Shown here: one piece after another, positions 50,657-60,200 of the stretch
How positions within the stretch are numbered: the first letter of the stretch is position 1
Layout of the letters: each line of letters starts with the position of its first letter
Source of the DNA: Microcosmobacter mediterraneus
GTDB lineage: Bacteria; Bacteroidota; Bacteroidia; Flavobacteriales; Flavobacteriaceae
Length of the DNA stretch: 64,000 nt
Direction: 5' to 3'
NCBI RefSeq assembly: GCF_031846265.1
Contig: NZ_JAVRIA010000008.1
Span: 24,963-88,962 of the forward strand
The notes under the pieces: generated by a model
Seen by the model: only the letters and a program-made list of their open reading frames with translations
Database searches by the model: none
What the model was told of the DNA's origin: nothing
Program-made: the position numbers and the translations under genes

Positions 50657-52189
50657 ATGAAACAACCCAATCCAGTTCAAGGCTACAAAGTCGATAAAAG
50701 CACTATTATTAATCTAGAGAAAGGTAAAATACCTCCACAAGCTCTTGATTTAGAAGAAGTTGTGCTTGGAGCTATGATGATTGATAAAAAAGGTGTTGAT
50801 GAGGTTATTGATATCCTTAGTGCCGAAGCTTTTTATAAAGAAGCACATCAACACATCTTTGAAGCTATTTTCAAATTATTTGAAAACAGTGAGCCAGTCG
50901 ACTTATTAACTGTTTCTAGTCAATTAAAGAAAGATGAAAAATTAGATGTTGTTGGAGGTGATTTTTACTTAATTTCCTTAACGCAACGCGTCTCCTCATC
51001 TGCTCATATTGAGTTTCATGCACGTATTATATTACAAAAGTATATTCAACGTAGTCTAATTAAAATTTCTAACGAAATTATCGAAGAAGCCTATGATGAA
51101 ACTAAAGATGTTTTCGATCTATTAGATAATGCAGAAGCTAAGCTATATGAAGTTACTCAAGGTAATGTTAAAAAATCTACAGAGACTGCTCAAAGTTTAG
51201 TTATCCAAGCCAAGAAGAAAATTGAAGAGATATCAAATAAGGAAGGTTTAAGTGGTATACCTTCAGGATTTGATAAAGTAGATAAGCTCACTTCTGGTTG
51301 GCAGCCAAGTGATTTAGTTATTGTAGCTGCACGTCCTGGTATGGGTAAAACTGCATTAACCTTGACTATGGCTAGGAATATGGCTGTTGAAAAGAATATA
51401 CCTGTTGCCTTCTTTTCATTAGAAATGTCTTCTGTACAATTAATCACACGTTTAATTTCTAGTGAAACGGGTTTATCCTCAGAGAAATTAAGAACAGGTA
51501 GATTAGAAAAACACGAATGGGAACAACTTAATGTTAAGGTGAAAACATTAGAAAAAGCACCTTTATTTATAGATGATACACCTTCGTTATCTATTTTTGA
51601 TTTAAGAGCTAAAGCACGTCGTTTAGCATCGCAATATGGTATTAAATTGATAGTTATTGACTATTTGCAATTAATGACTGCTGGTGGAAGCCAGAAAGGC
51701 GGAAATAGAGAGCAAGAAATTTCTACCATTTCTCGTAACTTAAAGGCATTAGCAAAGGAATTAGAAGTCCCAGTAATTGCATTATCTCAATTATCTCGTG
51801 CTGTAGAAACTCGTGGAGGAAGTAAACGTCCTTTGCTTTCAGATTTACGTGAGTCTGGAGCTATTGAGCAAGATGCAGACATTGTATCGTTTATTTACAG
51901 ACCAGAATACTATAAAATTGAAGAATGGGATGATGAAGAGCGTTCACCAACAGAAGGACAAGCAGAATTTATTGTAGCAAAGCACAGAAATGGTGGATTG
52001 GATAATATCAGATTAAAGTTTATTGGTCATTTAGGTAAGTTCGATAACTTAGATGATTTTGATACACCTTTTGGTGAATTCCACTCTAAAATGAATGCTG
52101 CTGCAAACGACGACACTTTTAAACCAGATTTATTTCCAACAGCAGATGACGCATTTGATACACCTGATGATGATGGTGTACCGTTTTAA
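50657..52189 (+). CDS. dnaB: Replicative DNA helicase
   Basis: This 510-residue RecA-fold hexameric helicase unwinds DNA at the replication fork. The N-terminal DnaB domain starts PPQALDLEEVVLGAMMIDK. The C-terminal ATPase has Walker A AARPGMGKTALTL, FFSLEMSS, Walker B IKLIVIDYLQLM, VIALSQLSRAVE, and DLRESGAIEQDADIV with the arginine finger region, then AKHRNGG. The C-terminal tail is acidic (DDAFDTPDDDGVPF). Length fits; no intein is present. Confidence 0.97.
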   Translation: MKQPNPVQGYKVDKSTIINLEKGKIPPQALDLEEVVLGAMMIDKKGVDEVIDILSAEAFYKEAHQHIFEAIFKLFENSEPVDLLTVSSQLKKDEKLDVVGGDFYLISLTQRVSSSAHIEFHARIILQKYIQRSLIKISNEIIEEAYDETKDVFDLLDNAEAKLYEVTQGNVKKSTETAQSLVIQAKKKIEEISNKEGLSGIPSGFDKVDKLTSGWQPSDLVIVAARPGMGKTALTLTMARNMAVEKNIPVAFFSLEMSSVQLITRLISSETGLSSEKLRTGRLEKHEWEQLNVKVKTLEKAPLFIDDTPSLSIFDLRAKARRLASQYGIKLIVIDYLQLMTAGGSQKGGNREQEISTISRNLKALAKELEVPVIALSQLSRAVETRGGSKRPLLSDLRESGAIEQDADIVSFIYRPEYYKIEEWDDEERSPTEGQAEFIVAKHRNGGLDNIRLKFIGHLGKFDNLDDFDTPFGEFHSKMNAAANDDTFKPDLFPTADDAFDTPDDDGVPF

Positions 52190-52259
52190 TCTTTTTTTAA
52201 GATTCTCAATGTCTTAATTGCCTTATCTTTACTTTTCGCTATTAAAAGAAAATTGCCTC

Positions 52260-53291
52260 ATGCTAGACCAAAGACGCACTACTAATATACTGTTATTAGT
52301 CATTGTTATTCCATTAGTATTTTACTTATTAAAGATATTGTCCTTTATTTTTATTCCGCTGATATTTTCTATGTTTATTGCCTTGTTGTTTTTGCCTTTA
52401 ATGCGGTTTTTAGCTAGACGAAAAATACCAAAGTTCTTGAGTATTATTTTTGTTTTACTCCTAGTTACTGCTGGTGTTAAGATTGGGATAGAGTTAGTGC
52501 AATTATCCAGTAAAGAGATTCTTGCTACTAAGTCAGAGTTTTTGACTAAAGCTGATGAAAAACTTACGGATTTAAAAGGGTATTTATCTGAAAATTTTGG
52601 AGCAGAATTTGAAGACGATAAAAACATAGTAACTCAGTTTTTTCAAAAAGAAAATATAGGTTCTACGCTAGGTTTTCTTAGAAAATTTTTAACCATGTTA
52701 TTAATGACTGCATTTTTTGTGGTGTTATGGTTAGCGGAATCTATAAATGTCCAAAAGCTTTTAAATAGTACATTGTTAAGACGAAAACATACCTCTATTA
52801 AAGCCTTTATGAAAATAGAGAAGGACTTAATAAAATTTATTAAAGTGAAGTTTTTGGTTAGCTTATGCACAGGAATTTTTACAGGATTAATGTGTTATTT
52901 CTTTGATGTAAGCTTTCCTATATTTTGGGGACTTTTTGCCTTCGTCATAAATTTTGTGCAAATGGTTGGTTCTTTTATTTCTGTAATTTTGCTTTCAATT
53001 TTTGCTTTTGTTGAGTTAGACACAACAAGTACTCTATTGTTTTTTATTACATCAATTACTGGAGTACAAGTAGTTTTTGGAGCAATCCTTGAACCGATTT
53101 TTATGGGTAAATCATTTTCAATAAATGTTATCGCAGTCCTAGTAATGTTGATGTTCTGGGGATTTTTATGGGGAATTCCTGGCTTAATTATGGCAATTCC
53201 TATTACAGTATTCATTAAAATTATTTTAGAGCAATTTCCTAATACTAAAATTATAGCCAGTCTTCTTTCTGGAAGTGAAACTAAACTCTGA
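52260..53291 (+). CDS. AI-2E family transporter
   Basis: This 343-residue membrane protein has about eight helices. It has the family's paired N-terminal helices (TNILLLVIVIPLVFYLLKIL, FIFIPLIFSMFIALLFLPLM), a soluble segment rich in Lys/Glu (ATKSEFLTKADEKLTDLKG), and C-terminal helices with GAILEPIFMGKSFSIN and WGIPGLIMAIPITVF. Relatives export AI-2 or act as sodium/proton antiporters; the substrate here is unknown. The start is the ATG at 52260 because the earlier in-frame TTG (52218) gives a poor N-terminus near a -7-like TATCTTTA. Confidence 0.88.
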   Translation: MLDQRRTTNILLLVIVIPLVFYLLKILSFIFIPLIFSMFIALLFLPLMRFLARRKIPKFLSIIFVLLLVTAGVKIGIELVQLSSKEILATKSEFLTKADEKLTDLKGYLSENFGAEFEDDKNIVTQFFQKENIGSTLGFLRKFLTMLLMTAFFVVLWLAESINVQKLLNSTLLRRKHTSIKAFMKIEKDLIKFIKVKFLVSLCTGIFTGLMCYFFDVSFPIFWGLFAFVINFVQMVGSFISVILLSIFAFVELDTTSTLLFFITSITGVQVVFGAILEPIFMGKSFSINVIAVLVMLMFWGFLWGIPGLIMAIPITVFIKIILEQFPNTKIIASLLSGSETKL

Positions 53292-53312
53292 TAATATTTA
53301 ATTATTAGTTTT

Positions 53313-53376
53313 GTCATTCAGTTGGAGACTTAGGAGTCACACTGAGCCTGTCGAAGTGCTCTCGAAGTCTGAAGGC
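53313..53376. repeat. REP-like intergenic element
   Basis: The 180-base gap before the aminotransferase gene contains CACTGAGCCTGTCGAAGTG with CACT/AGTG ends, a second CGAAGT copy and outer arms AGACTT / AAGTCT. This CACTTCGACAGGCTCAGTG type of sequence is, from memory, scattered in intergenic regions of many Bacteroidota genomes. It is far more GC-rich than its surroundings. Confidence 0.6.
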
Positions 53377-53471
53377 GAATTTATTTATTTAGCTAGATTC
53401 ATTTTTTAAACTCTACAATTTACTTCAAAGTCAAAATGTTTTTTAAGTATCTTTCAGCTTAAAATTATATT

Positions 53472-54392
53472 ATGGTTCACGGCACACATAATGCATTAAA
53501 CGACTCAAGAAATGCAACAATAAAAATTTCTATAAACGGAAAACTATTCAATAGAGAAGACGCTAAAATCTCAGTTTTTGATAGTGGATATCTGGTAGGT
53601 GATGGTGTATGGGAAGCACTCCGACTTCATGATGGTATTTTAGTTTTTCTTGACGATCATTTTAATAGATTGTGGCAAGCTGCTGCTACTATTGGTATGC
53701 AATTACCATTTTCAAAATCTGAGTTGGAAATTTCTGTGCATAAAGTTTTAGAAGCTAATAATATGACTACAGATGTCCATGTTCGCATTATGGTAACGCG
53801 TGGTATAAAGAAAACACCTTCTCAAGATCCTAGATTAACCATTTCTGGCCCAAATGTGGTTATTATACCTGAGCACAAAAAAGCTTCTAAAGAAAGCAAA
53901 GAAAAGGGTATTACCTTATTTACGAGTACAATCCGTCGTGGTTCTCCAGATTATTTAGACCCAAAGCTTAATTGCCACAGTAAGTTACACGAAGTACAAG
54001 CATTAGTTCAGGCCATAGAAGCTGGTGCAGACGAAGCCTTAATGTTAGATGTTAACGGCTTTGTGTCAACCTGTAATGCGACTAATTTTTTTATGATTAG
54101 AGATAATGAAGTATGGACGTCTACAGGCCAGTATTGTATGAATGGCATCACTAGAGCTAAAGTTATCGAAGTATGCAAACAGAATAACATTGTATGTCAT
54201 CAAAAGAATTTTTCATTATACGATGTATATGGTGCAGATGAAGCTTTCGTAACAGGGACTTTTGGAGGTTTAACTCCTGTTACTAAAATTGACGGACGTG
54301 TTATTGGAAAAGGTAACTATGGAGAAATTACACGTCATTTAAGCGCTTTATATGAACAACTCATTCACTCTGAAATTGAAAAACAGAAGTAA
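53472..54392 (+). CDS. Class IV aminotransferase (branched-chain / D-amino acid type)
   Basis: This 306-residue PLP enzyme has the fold-type IV signature: GDGVWEALRLHDG, FLDDHFNRLWQAAATIGM, the pyridoxal lysine in DPKLNCHSKLHEVQALV, ADEALMLDVNGFVSTCNATN and FVTGTFGGLTPV. IlvE, D-alanine aminotransferase and aminodeoxychorismate lyase share these motifs; the exact substrate is not clear. The sulfotransferase-like gene starts 1 base after its stop, so the two are translated from one mRNA. Confidence 0.87.
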   Translation: MVHGTHNALNDSRNATIKISINGKLFNREDAKISVFDSGYLVGDGVWEALRLHDGILVFLDDHFNRLWQAAATIGMQLPFSKSELEISVHKVLEANNMTTDVHVRIMVTRGIKKTPSQDPRLTISGPNVVIIPEHKKASKESKEKGITLFTSTIRRGSPDYLDPKLNCHSKLHEVQALVQAIEAGADEALMLDVNGFVSTCNATNFFMIRDNEVWTSTGQYCMNGITRAKVIEVCKQNNIVCHQKNFSLYDVYGADEAFVTGTFGGLTPVTKIDGRVIGKGNYGEITRHLSALYEQLIHSEIEKQK

Positions 54393-54393
54393 T

Positions 54394-55113
54394 ATGCCTA
54401 AGCATATTTGTCTGTGGTCAGGTCCACGAAATATATCTACTACTTTGATGTATTCTTTTGCGCAGCGTAAAGACACTAAAGTATTTGACGAGCCATTATA
54501 TGCTCATTATTTATCTAAGCATCCAAAAGCTAAGCAGTATCATCCTGAAGCAGAAGCTATCCTAAATACCATAGAGCATGATGGAAATAAGGTCATGAAA
54601 ATGCTACTACACCATAGTGAAAAACCTATTTATTTTTATAAGCAAATGATTCATCATCTGTTAGATCTTGATCGTAAATTCATGACCAAAACGATTAATA
54701 TTATTCTAACGAGAAATCCAAAAGAAATGTTGCCATCTTTTGATAAAGTTATCTCAAATCCGCATATTGATGATGTTGGATATAAACTTCATGTTAATTT
54801 ACTTAACTATTTTAAAAACAATACTATAGAATATGTTATTTTAGACTCTAAGCGTGTATTGTTGAATCCAGAAGAAGTGTTGAAGAAGTTATGTGATGCT
54901 GTTGACATTCCGTTTTATAAAACTATGCTTCATTGGGACAAAGGTGCACGATCAGAGGATGGAATTTGGGCTAAACATTGGTATAGTAATATCCATAATT
55001 CCACAGGATTTATACCATATAAACCAAAGACTGAACCGTTTCCAAATCATTTAAAACCATTACTTAAAGAATGTCAACCTTATTATGAGCAGTTACTCGA
55101 AGAAGCTTTATAA
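54394..55113 (+). CDS. Sulfotransferase-like protein
   Basis: This 239-residue cytoplasmic protein begins HICLWSGPRNISTTLMYSF, a PAPS-loop-like motif (SGPRNxSTT) of the P-loop sulfotransferase family. FDEPLYAHYLSKHP, a 3'-phosphate-type motif ILTRNPKEMLPSFDK and YVILDSKRVLLNPEEVLKKL follow. No sulfate-activation genes are near, so transfer of sulfate is not proven. The start is the ATG at 54394, 1 base after the aminotransferase stop; a longer frame would overlap that gene by 41 bases. Confidence 0.82.
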   Translation: MPKHICLWSGPRNISTTLMYSFAQRKDTKVFDEPLYAHYLSKHPKAKQYHPEAEAILNTIEHDGNKVMKMLLHHSEKPIYFYKQMIHHLLDLDRKFMTKTINIILTRNPKEMLPSFDKVISNPHIDDVGYKLHVNLLNYFKNNTIEYVILDSKRVLLNPEEVLKKLCDAVDIPFYKTMLHWDKGARSEDGIWAKHWYSNIHNSTGFIPYKPKTEPFPNHLKPLLKECQPYYEQLLEEAL

Positions 55114-55177
55114 AAGTCTTAAAAGAATAATAAATCCAACTTACGAGAGTGTTTTTTTTCCTATATTTCACTTTAAA

Positions 55178-56458
55178 ATGAATCATTCCCAAATGAGATT
55201 AAAACAGAACTTACTTATTTTACTCCTGTTTCTAGCAGCTATACCAAGTTACGCATCCTATATTTTAATTCCTATGGATGCTGATACTCAGGATAATCAT
55301 TTAAAAGCTTATGGTGTAACGTATTGGACTTTAGAGCGTGAGTTAAAAGTAAAATGGTTACTTAATTACAGAGGTGGTTCTTTTTTATTGCCAGATGCAG
55401 AAATTATCCAGCGAGAATGCCAAATAAGAGGTGTCTCTTTTGAAGTTATTTCTGATGCTAAAGCCAATCAAATTCTTGAAGAGATTAGCAGTCCTTCAAA
55501 AAATATGGAAGCTATAGTTTTAGAAAAAGCACCTAAAATAGCTGTATACACACCTTACGGAAAACAACCATGGGATGATGCAGTAACTATGGTACTTACC
55601 TATGCTGAGATTCCTTATGAAACCATTTATGATGAAGAAGTTCTAAATGATGAGCTTTTATTATACGATTGGTTGCATTTGCATCATGAAGACTTTACTG
55701 GGCAATATGGTAAATTTTATAGAGCTTACAGATCAGCTGCATGGTATATTAAAGAAAAAAGAGAGGCTGAAGAATTAGCCACAAGACTAGGTTATAATAA
55801 AGTGTCTGAAGCCAAACGCGATGTGGCTTTAAAGATTAGAGATTATGTTGTAGGTGGAGGTTTTATGTTTGCCATGTGTTCAGCGACAGACAGTTTTGAT
55901 ATTGCATTATCAGCCGAACATGTTGATATTTGTGAACCTATGTTTGATGGTGATGGAAGCGATCCTGGTTATCAAAACAAAATAGATTTTAGTAAAACTT
56001 TTGCTTTTAAAGATTACTTATTAGAGCGTAGTCCAAATGTTTATGAGTTTTCATCTATAGATATGACGTCTAAACGTCGTATTCCAAAAATGACAGATTA
56101 TTTTTCATTAATGGAATTCTCAGCAAAGTGGGATCCAGTGCCAACCATGTTAACCCAAAACCATACGGCTTTAGTGAAAGGTTTTATGGGACAAACCACT
56201 TCTTTTACTAGAGATGAAATTAAATCTAATGTATTGGTTATGGGAGAAAATAAAACCAATGGAGAGGCTAAGTATATTCATGGTATAAAAGGCAAAGGAT
56301 TCTTTACGTTTTATGGTGGTCATGATCCAGAAGATTATACACACAGAGTTGGAGATCCTAAAACAGAATTAGATTTATACCCAACATCTCCAGGCTATAG
56401 ACTTATTTTAAATAATGTTTTATTCCCTGCTGCTAAAAAGAAAAAGCAGAAAACTTGA
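55178..56458 (+). CDS. Exported protein annotated in relatives as 'asparagine synthetase B'
   Basis: This 426-residue protein has a signal peptide (LKQNLLILLLFLAAIPSYAS) and a mature part starting YILIPMDADTQDNHLKAYG. Proteins like this in Bacteroidota carry the name asparagine synthetase B, but I see neither a Cys nucleophile at the mature N-terminus nor the synthetase P-loop SGGxDS. A middle segment, IAVYTPYGKQPWDDAVTMVL, followed by MFAMCSATDSFDIALS and late TFYGGHDPEDYTHR, looks like a ThuA/glutamine-amidotransferase-like fold. The real function is unknown. The ATG at 55178 gives the best signal peptide. Confidence 0.78.
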   Translation: MNHSQMRLKQNLLILLLFLAAIPSYASYILIPMDADTQDNHLKAYGVTYWTLERELKVKWLLNYRGGSFLLPDAEIIQRECQIRGVSFEVISDAKANQILEEISSPSKNMEAIVLEKAPKIAVYTPYGKQPWDDAVTMVLTYAEIPYETIYDEEVLNDELLLYDWLHLHHEDFTGQYGKFYRAYRSAAWYIKEKREAEELATRLGYNKVSEAKRDVALKIRDYVVGGGFMFAMCSATDSFDIALSAEHVDICEPMFDGDGSDPGYQNKIDFSKTFAFKDYLLERSPNVYEFSSIDMTSKRRIPKMTDYFSLMEFSAKWDPVPTMLTQNHTALVKGFMGQTTSFTRDEIKSNVLVMGENKTNGEAKYIHGIKGKGFFTFYGGHDPEDYTHRVGDPKTELDLYPTSPGYRLILNNVLFPAAKKKKQKT

Positions 56459-56880
56459 TGAAATTTTTTCAAAAAGAAATTGCTTTAAAACCCTGTCCTA
56501 GAGGATTTTATATAATCACTGCCGAAGTTATTGATGTATTGCCTGAAATGATTGAGATTTCAATTGGCTGTCTTCAAGTATTTATTAAGCATACATCAGC
56601 AAGTTTAACTTTAAATGAAAATGCCGATCCAACAGTTAGAGATGATTTTGAAAGTCATTTTAATATTTTAGTACCTGAAAACGCGCCTTATTTTAAGCAT
56701 ACTTATGAAGGTTTAGATGATATGCCAGCTCACATTAAGTCTGCATTGTTAGGGAATTCAGTGACTATTCCAATTACAAATGGTAAATTAAATCTAGGTA
56801 CTTGGCAAGGTATTTATTTGTGCGAACATAGAAATAATGCAGGTTCTAGAAGCATAGTGTTAACAATGTTTGGTAGTTGA
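56458..56880 (+). CDS. YjbQ family protein (UPF0047)
   Basis: This 140-residue protein matches the YjbQ/UPF0047 family: HTSASLTLNENADPTVRDDF with the conserved His and Asp residues, FKHTYEGLDDMPAHIKSALLG, and LGTWQGIYLCEHRN. Members have weak thiamine phosphate synthase activity in E. coli, but their true role is unclear. The ATG at 56458 overlaps the preceding TGA (TGATG), so it is translationally coupled to the gene before. Confidence 0.9.
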   Translation: MKFFQKEIALKPCPRGFYIITAEVIDVLPEMIEISIGCLQVFIKHTSASLTLNENADPTVRDDFESHFNILVPENAPYFKHTYEGLDDMPAHIKSALLGNSVTIPITNGKLNLGTWQGIYLCEHRNNAGSRSIVLTMFGS

Positions 56881-56915
56881 ATAATTTGTAACTTTATTGA
56901 ATAAACTAAAAATAG

Positions 56916-57185
56916 ATGTCAAAAAAAGCTAAAATATTAGATAAAATAAAAATCTTAATAACAAACCATTTTGAAAAACCTGAAGATGCTTTTGCATTTT
57001 TTGATGAAAATGGTGATGGTAAGCTAGAGAAAAAAGAGCTTTCTAGACTTTTAAAAGAAGCCGAAATAAGTGGATTTATTAGAGGTATTGTTGCATCACG
57101 ATTAATTGACGGTTACGATATTGATGGTGATGGTTATATTGATTGGTCAGAGTTTAAAGCTGCACTAGATGAAATTAAGGAATAA
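56916..57185 (+). CDS. Small EF-hand protein
   Basis: This 89-residue protein has two EF-hand loops, DENGDGKLEKKE and DIDGDGYIDWSE, each followed by a helix, in the arrangement of a calmodulin-like lobe. All calcium-coordinating positions look intact (D-x-N/D-x-D/N-G...E). No signal peptide is seen, so it is a cytoplasmic calcium-binding protein. It follows the yjbQ-like gene by 35 bases. A terminator overlaps its last base. Confidence 0.85.
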   Translation: MSKKAKILDKIKILITNHFEKPEDAFAFFDENGDGKLEKKELSRLLKEAEISGFIRGIVASRLIDGYDIDGDGYIDWSEFKAALDEIKE

Positions 57186-57213
57186 AAAACCGATTCTGTT
57201 TGAATCGGTTTTT
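57185..57213. terminator. Bidirectional terminator
   Basis: A perfect 12-bp stem (57185-57196 with 57202-57213), a 5-base loop and T-runs on both strands, between two convergent genes. Confidence 0.88.
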
Positions 57214-57217
57214 GTTT

Positions 57218-60200
57218 TTAATGCTGTCCTAGGTGGCAACCACATCCAGATCTTGTAAAACTTTGGCTTTCTTCATGCCAAGGAAATGCCTCGTTATACC
57301 TGTTGTTTTCCCAATAAAATTGTGTTCGCTCCTTAGGAGAATTTCCAACTTCATTCATAGTTGAAGTATCATACAATCTACCGTTAATCATTGTATGTGT
57401 AATACTTTCTGTATGTCTTATATCTTCTAAAGGATTTTTATCCATGATAATTAAATCTGCAAGCTTGCCAACTTCTAAAGAACCTATATCATTGCTAGCA
57501 CCAATATAGTCTGCTCCATTTAATGTTGCTGCTCTTAAGGCTTCTAAATTTGTCATTCCGCCTTGTTGAAGCATCCAAAGCTCCCAATGTGCACCAAGGC
57601 CTTGCAATTGACCATGAGCTCCCAAATTTACTTTAACACCTTTGTCAGCTAAAGCTTTACACGTTTTAGAGACTAAAATATGGCCATTATCATACTCGTC
57701 TTGAGGTACCATAGTTCTATGTCGAGAACGACTATCGATAATACCTCTTGGTGTGTATTTTAAAAGCTTTTCCTTTTCCCAAACCTTTGTGTTTTGATAG
57801 AAATAGTATTCTCCATTTAAACCACCATAATTAACTATAAGTGTAGGAGTATAACCAGTGTTACTTGTTCCCCAAAGCTCTAAGACATCTTTATATACAG
57901 GAGCAACGGGAATATTATGCTCAACACCTGTATGACCATCCATAATCATAGTTATATTGTGATAAAAAGTAGAACCACCTTCAGGTACCACAAAAATACC
58001 TTCTTCTCTTGCGGCTTTAATAACTTGTTGGCGCTGTTCGCGTCTTGGTTGATTATAACTCTTTACAGATAAAGCACCAAAAGCCTTAGTTCTTCTTATA
58101 GAACTTCTAGCATCTTCTAGATTATTAATTACAGCTTTAAAATCTCCATCTGCACCATATAAAATAAAACCTGTAGAATAGAGACGAGGTCCAACTAGTT
58201 GTCCAGTTTTTTGCAATTCGGAAAGTGCAAAAACGGTTTCGGTATGAGCAGAAGGATCATGCGCTGTGGTTACACCATAAGCCAAATTAGCATAGAATTG
58301 CCAATGCTTTTGTGTAGTTAATCCATAACGAAATGCTCCAATATGAGCATGAGCATCAACCATGCCTGGCATAATAGTTTTTCCTGAAACATTAATAGTT
58401 TTAGTATTTGAAGGAATTGTAATATCTGATGAATTACCAATGGATTTTATACGATTATTTTCAACTAGGATAGTTCCATTTTCTATTACAGTATCACCTT
58501 TCATAGTAATAATTCGAGCACCTTTTAAAGCTATTGAACCATCTGGTTTATCTGTTTTAACATTCAAATTAATTTTTATTCCATTTTCTGTAATACCTTT
58601 TGTTTCTAATGAAGCTGGTGCAGAAAAATAGTCATCACCAAGAGACCAATGGATAGTTTTACTATTTCTAGACCAATGTAGATTAATGCCAGCATCTTTA
58701 GATATTTGTGTTATTGGAACATAACCAGATTTATCAGTGATATCAATGGTTTTCCCCATTTGTGGCATTGGTGCTAAGTATACTTTATGAAGATGTTGAA
58801 ACGCTAACCATTTACCATCAGGACTAGGTAATAAACGGTTGCCATGTTTAGACTTTACATGTATTCGTTCATCCTCACCTTGCAGATTTACACTTTTAAA
58901 TTCTTTAGTTAGTGCTCCAAAATAGCTTCCACCTTTTTGATACATTACTCTGTTATCCTTTGAATTGAATTGAGGAAAATCACCCTCTGCAGTTACAAAC
59001 TTTGAGTCGCTACCATTTGCATTCATAATGTATAAACCAGAATTTTTAGTAAATGTTCTTCCTTGATCATTATTGCCATTTTCTTTTTTATAGACAATAT
59101 ATTTACCATCATTAGAATACGATGGTGTTCGGTAAATACCTTTTTCAGAGGTTAACTTGGTAGCTGTTCCACCAATTGAGGTTGAAGAATAAATAGCGCC
59201 TAAGTTTTCATCGTTCCAAGTTACATAAGTTATAGTGTTACCATCTGGAGAAAAGGTTGGTTCAAACTCAAAATCTGTTCCATTAGTAAGACGTTTTGGT
59301 GTACCGTTAGGTAATTGTTTTGTCCAGATATAACCTAATGCATTGAAGGCAATCATTTTTTCATTAGGTGATGTGGTTACATGTCTGATTACTTTTGCGT
59401 TGAAGTTCTCAGGTGCAACAGGAGTGTCAAATTCTAAAGCTTTTGCAATTTTAATCGTTGCATTTACTTTAAACGGAATAATTACAGATCTAAGTGAATT
59501 AATGTTAATCTTGTTTATTTTTCCTCCAGACCATATCACAATGTCTTCATTATTAGGCATCCAGCTAAAATTGGTATATACACCAAATATAGCCCAAGCT
59601 TCTTGCTGATCTTTATTCAATTTATCGTAGACAGGCCATTCTTCTCCAGTTTCTAGATTGTGAATATACAGAACGGATTTAGTTCTAACTCGCTTTATAA
59701 AGGCTAGTTTCTTGCCATCATTAGAAATTTGTGGTCGTGCTGCTCCACCAGGACCACCAGTAATACGAATAGTTTTACCAGTTTTCATATTATATCTATT
59801 AATGACATAAATTTGTTTATTAGGATCTTTATTATATTGAAAGAAACCTCCAGGATACATATCTTCACTGTAATATAAATAGTCGCCATCAGCAGAAATA
59901 GATGGTTCATTTACATCTTGTTGATCATTTTTTCGTTTGGTAAGTTGTAACCCAGTTCCACCGGTTTTATGATACATCCATAACTCACCAGCGCCAAGTG
60001 AGCGACCAGAAGTAAAGTGTTTTCTTGCGATTAGGTAATTTCCGTCAGGAGTCCAAATGGCATTATTAAGTAATCTAAAATTTTCTTTAGTGATTTGTTT
60101 GGCATCTGAACCATCACTGTTCATTACCCAAATATTGTCTCCTCCTCCAGCATCGCTGGTAAAAGAAATTTGTTTACCATCAGGGCTAAATCGTGGCTGA

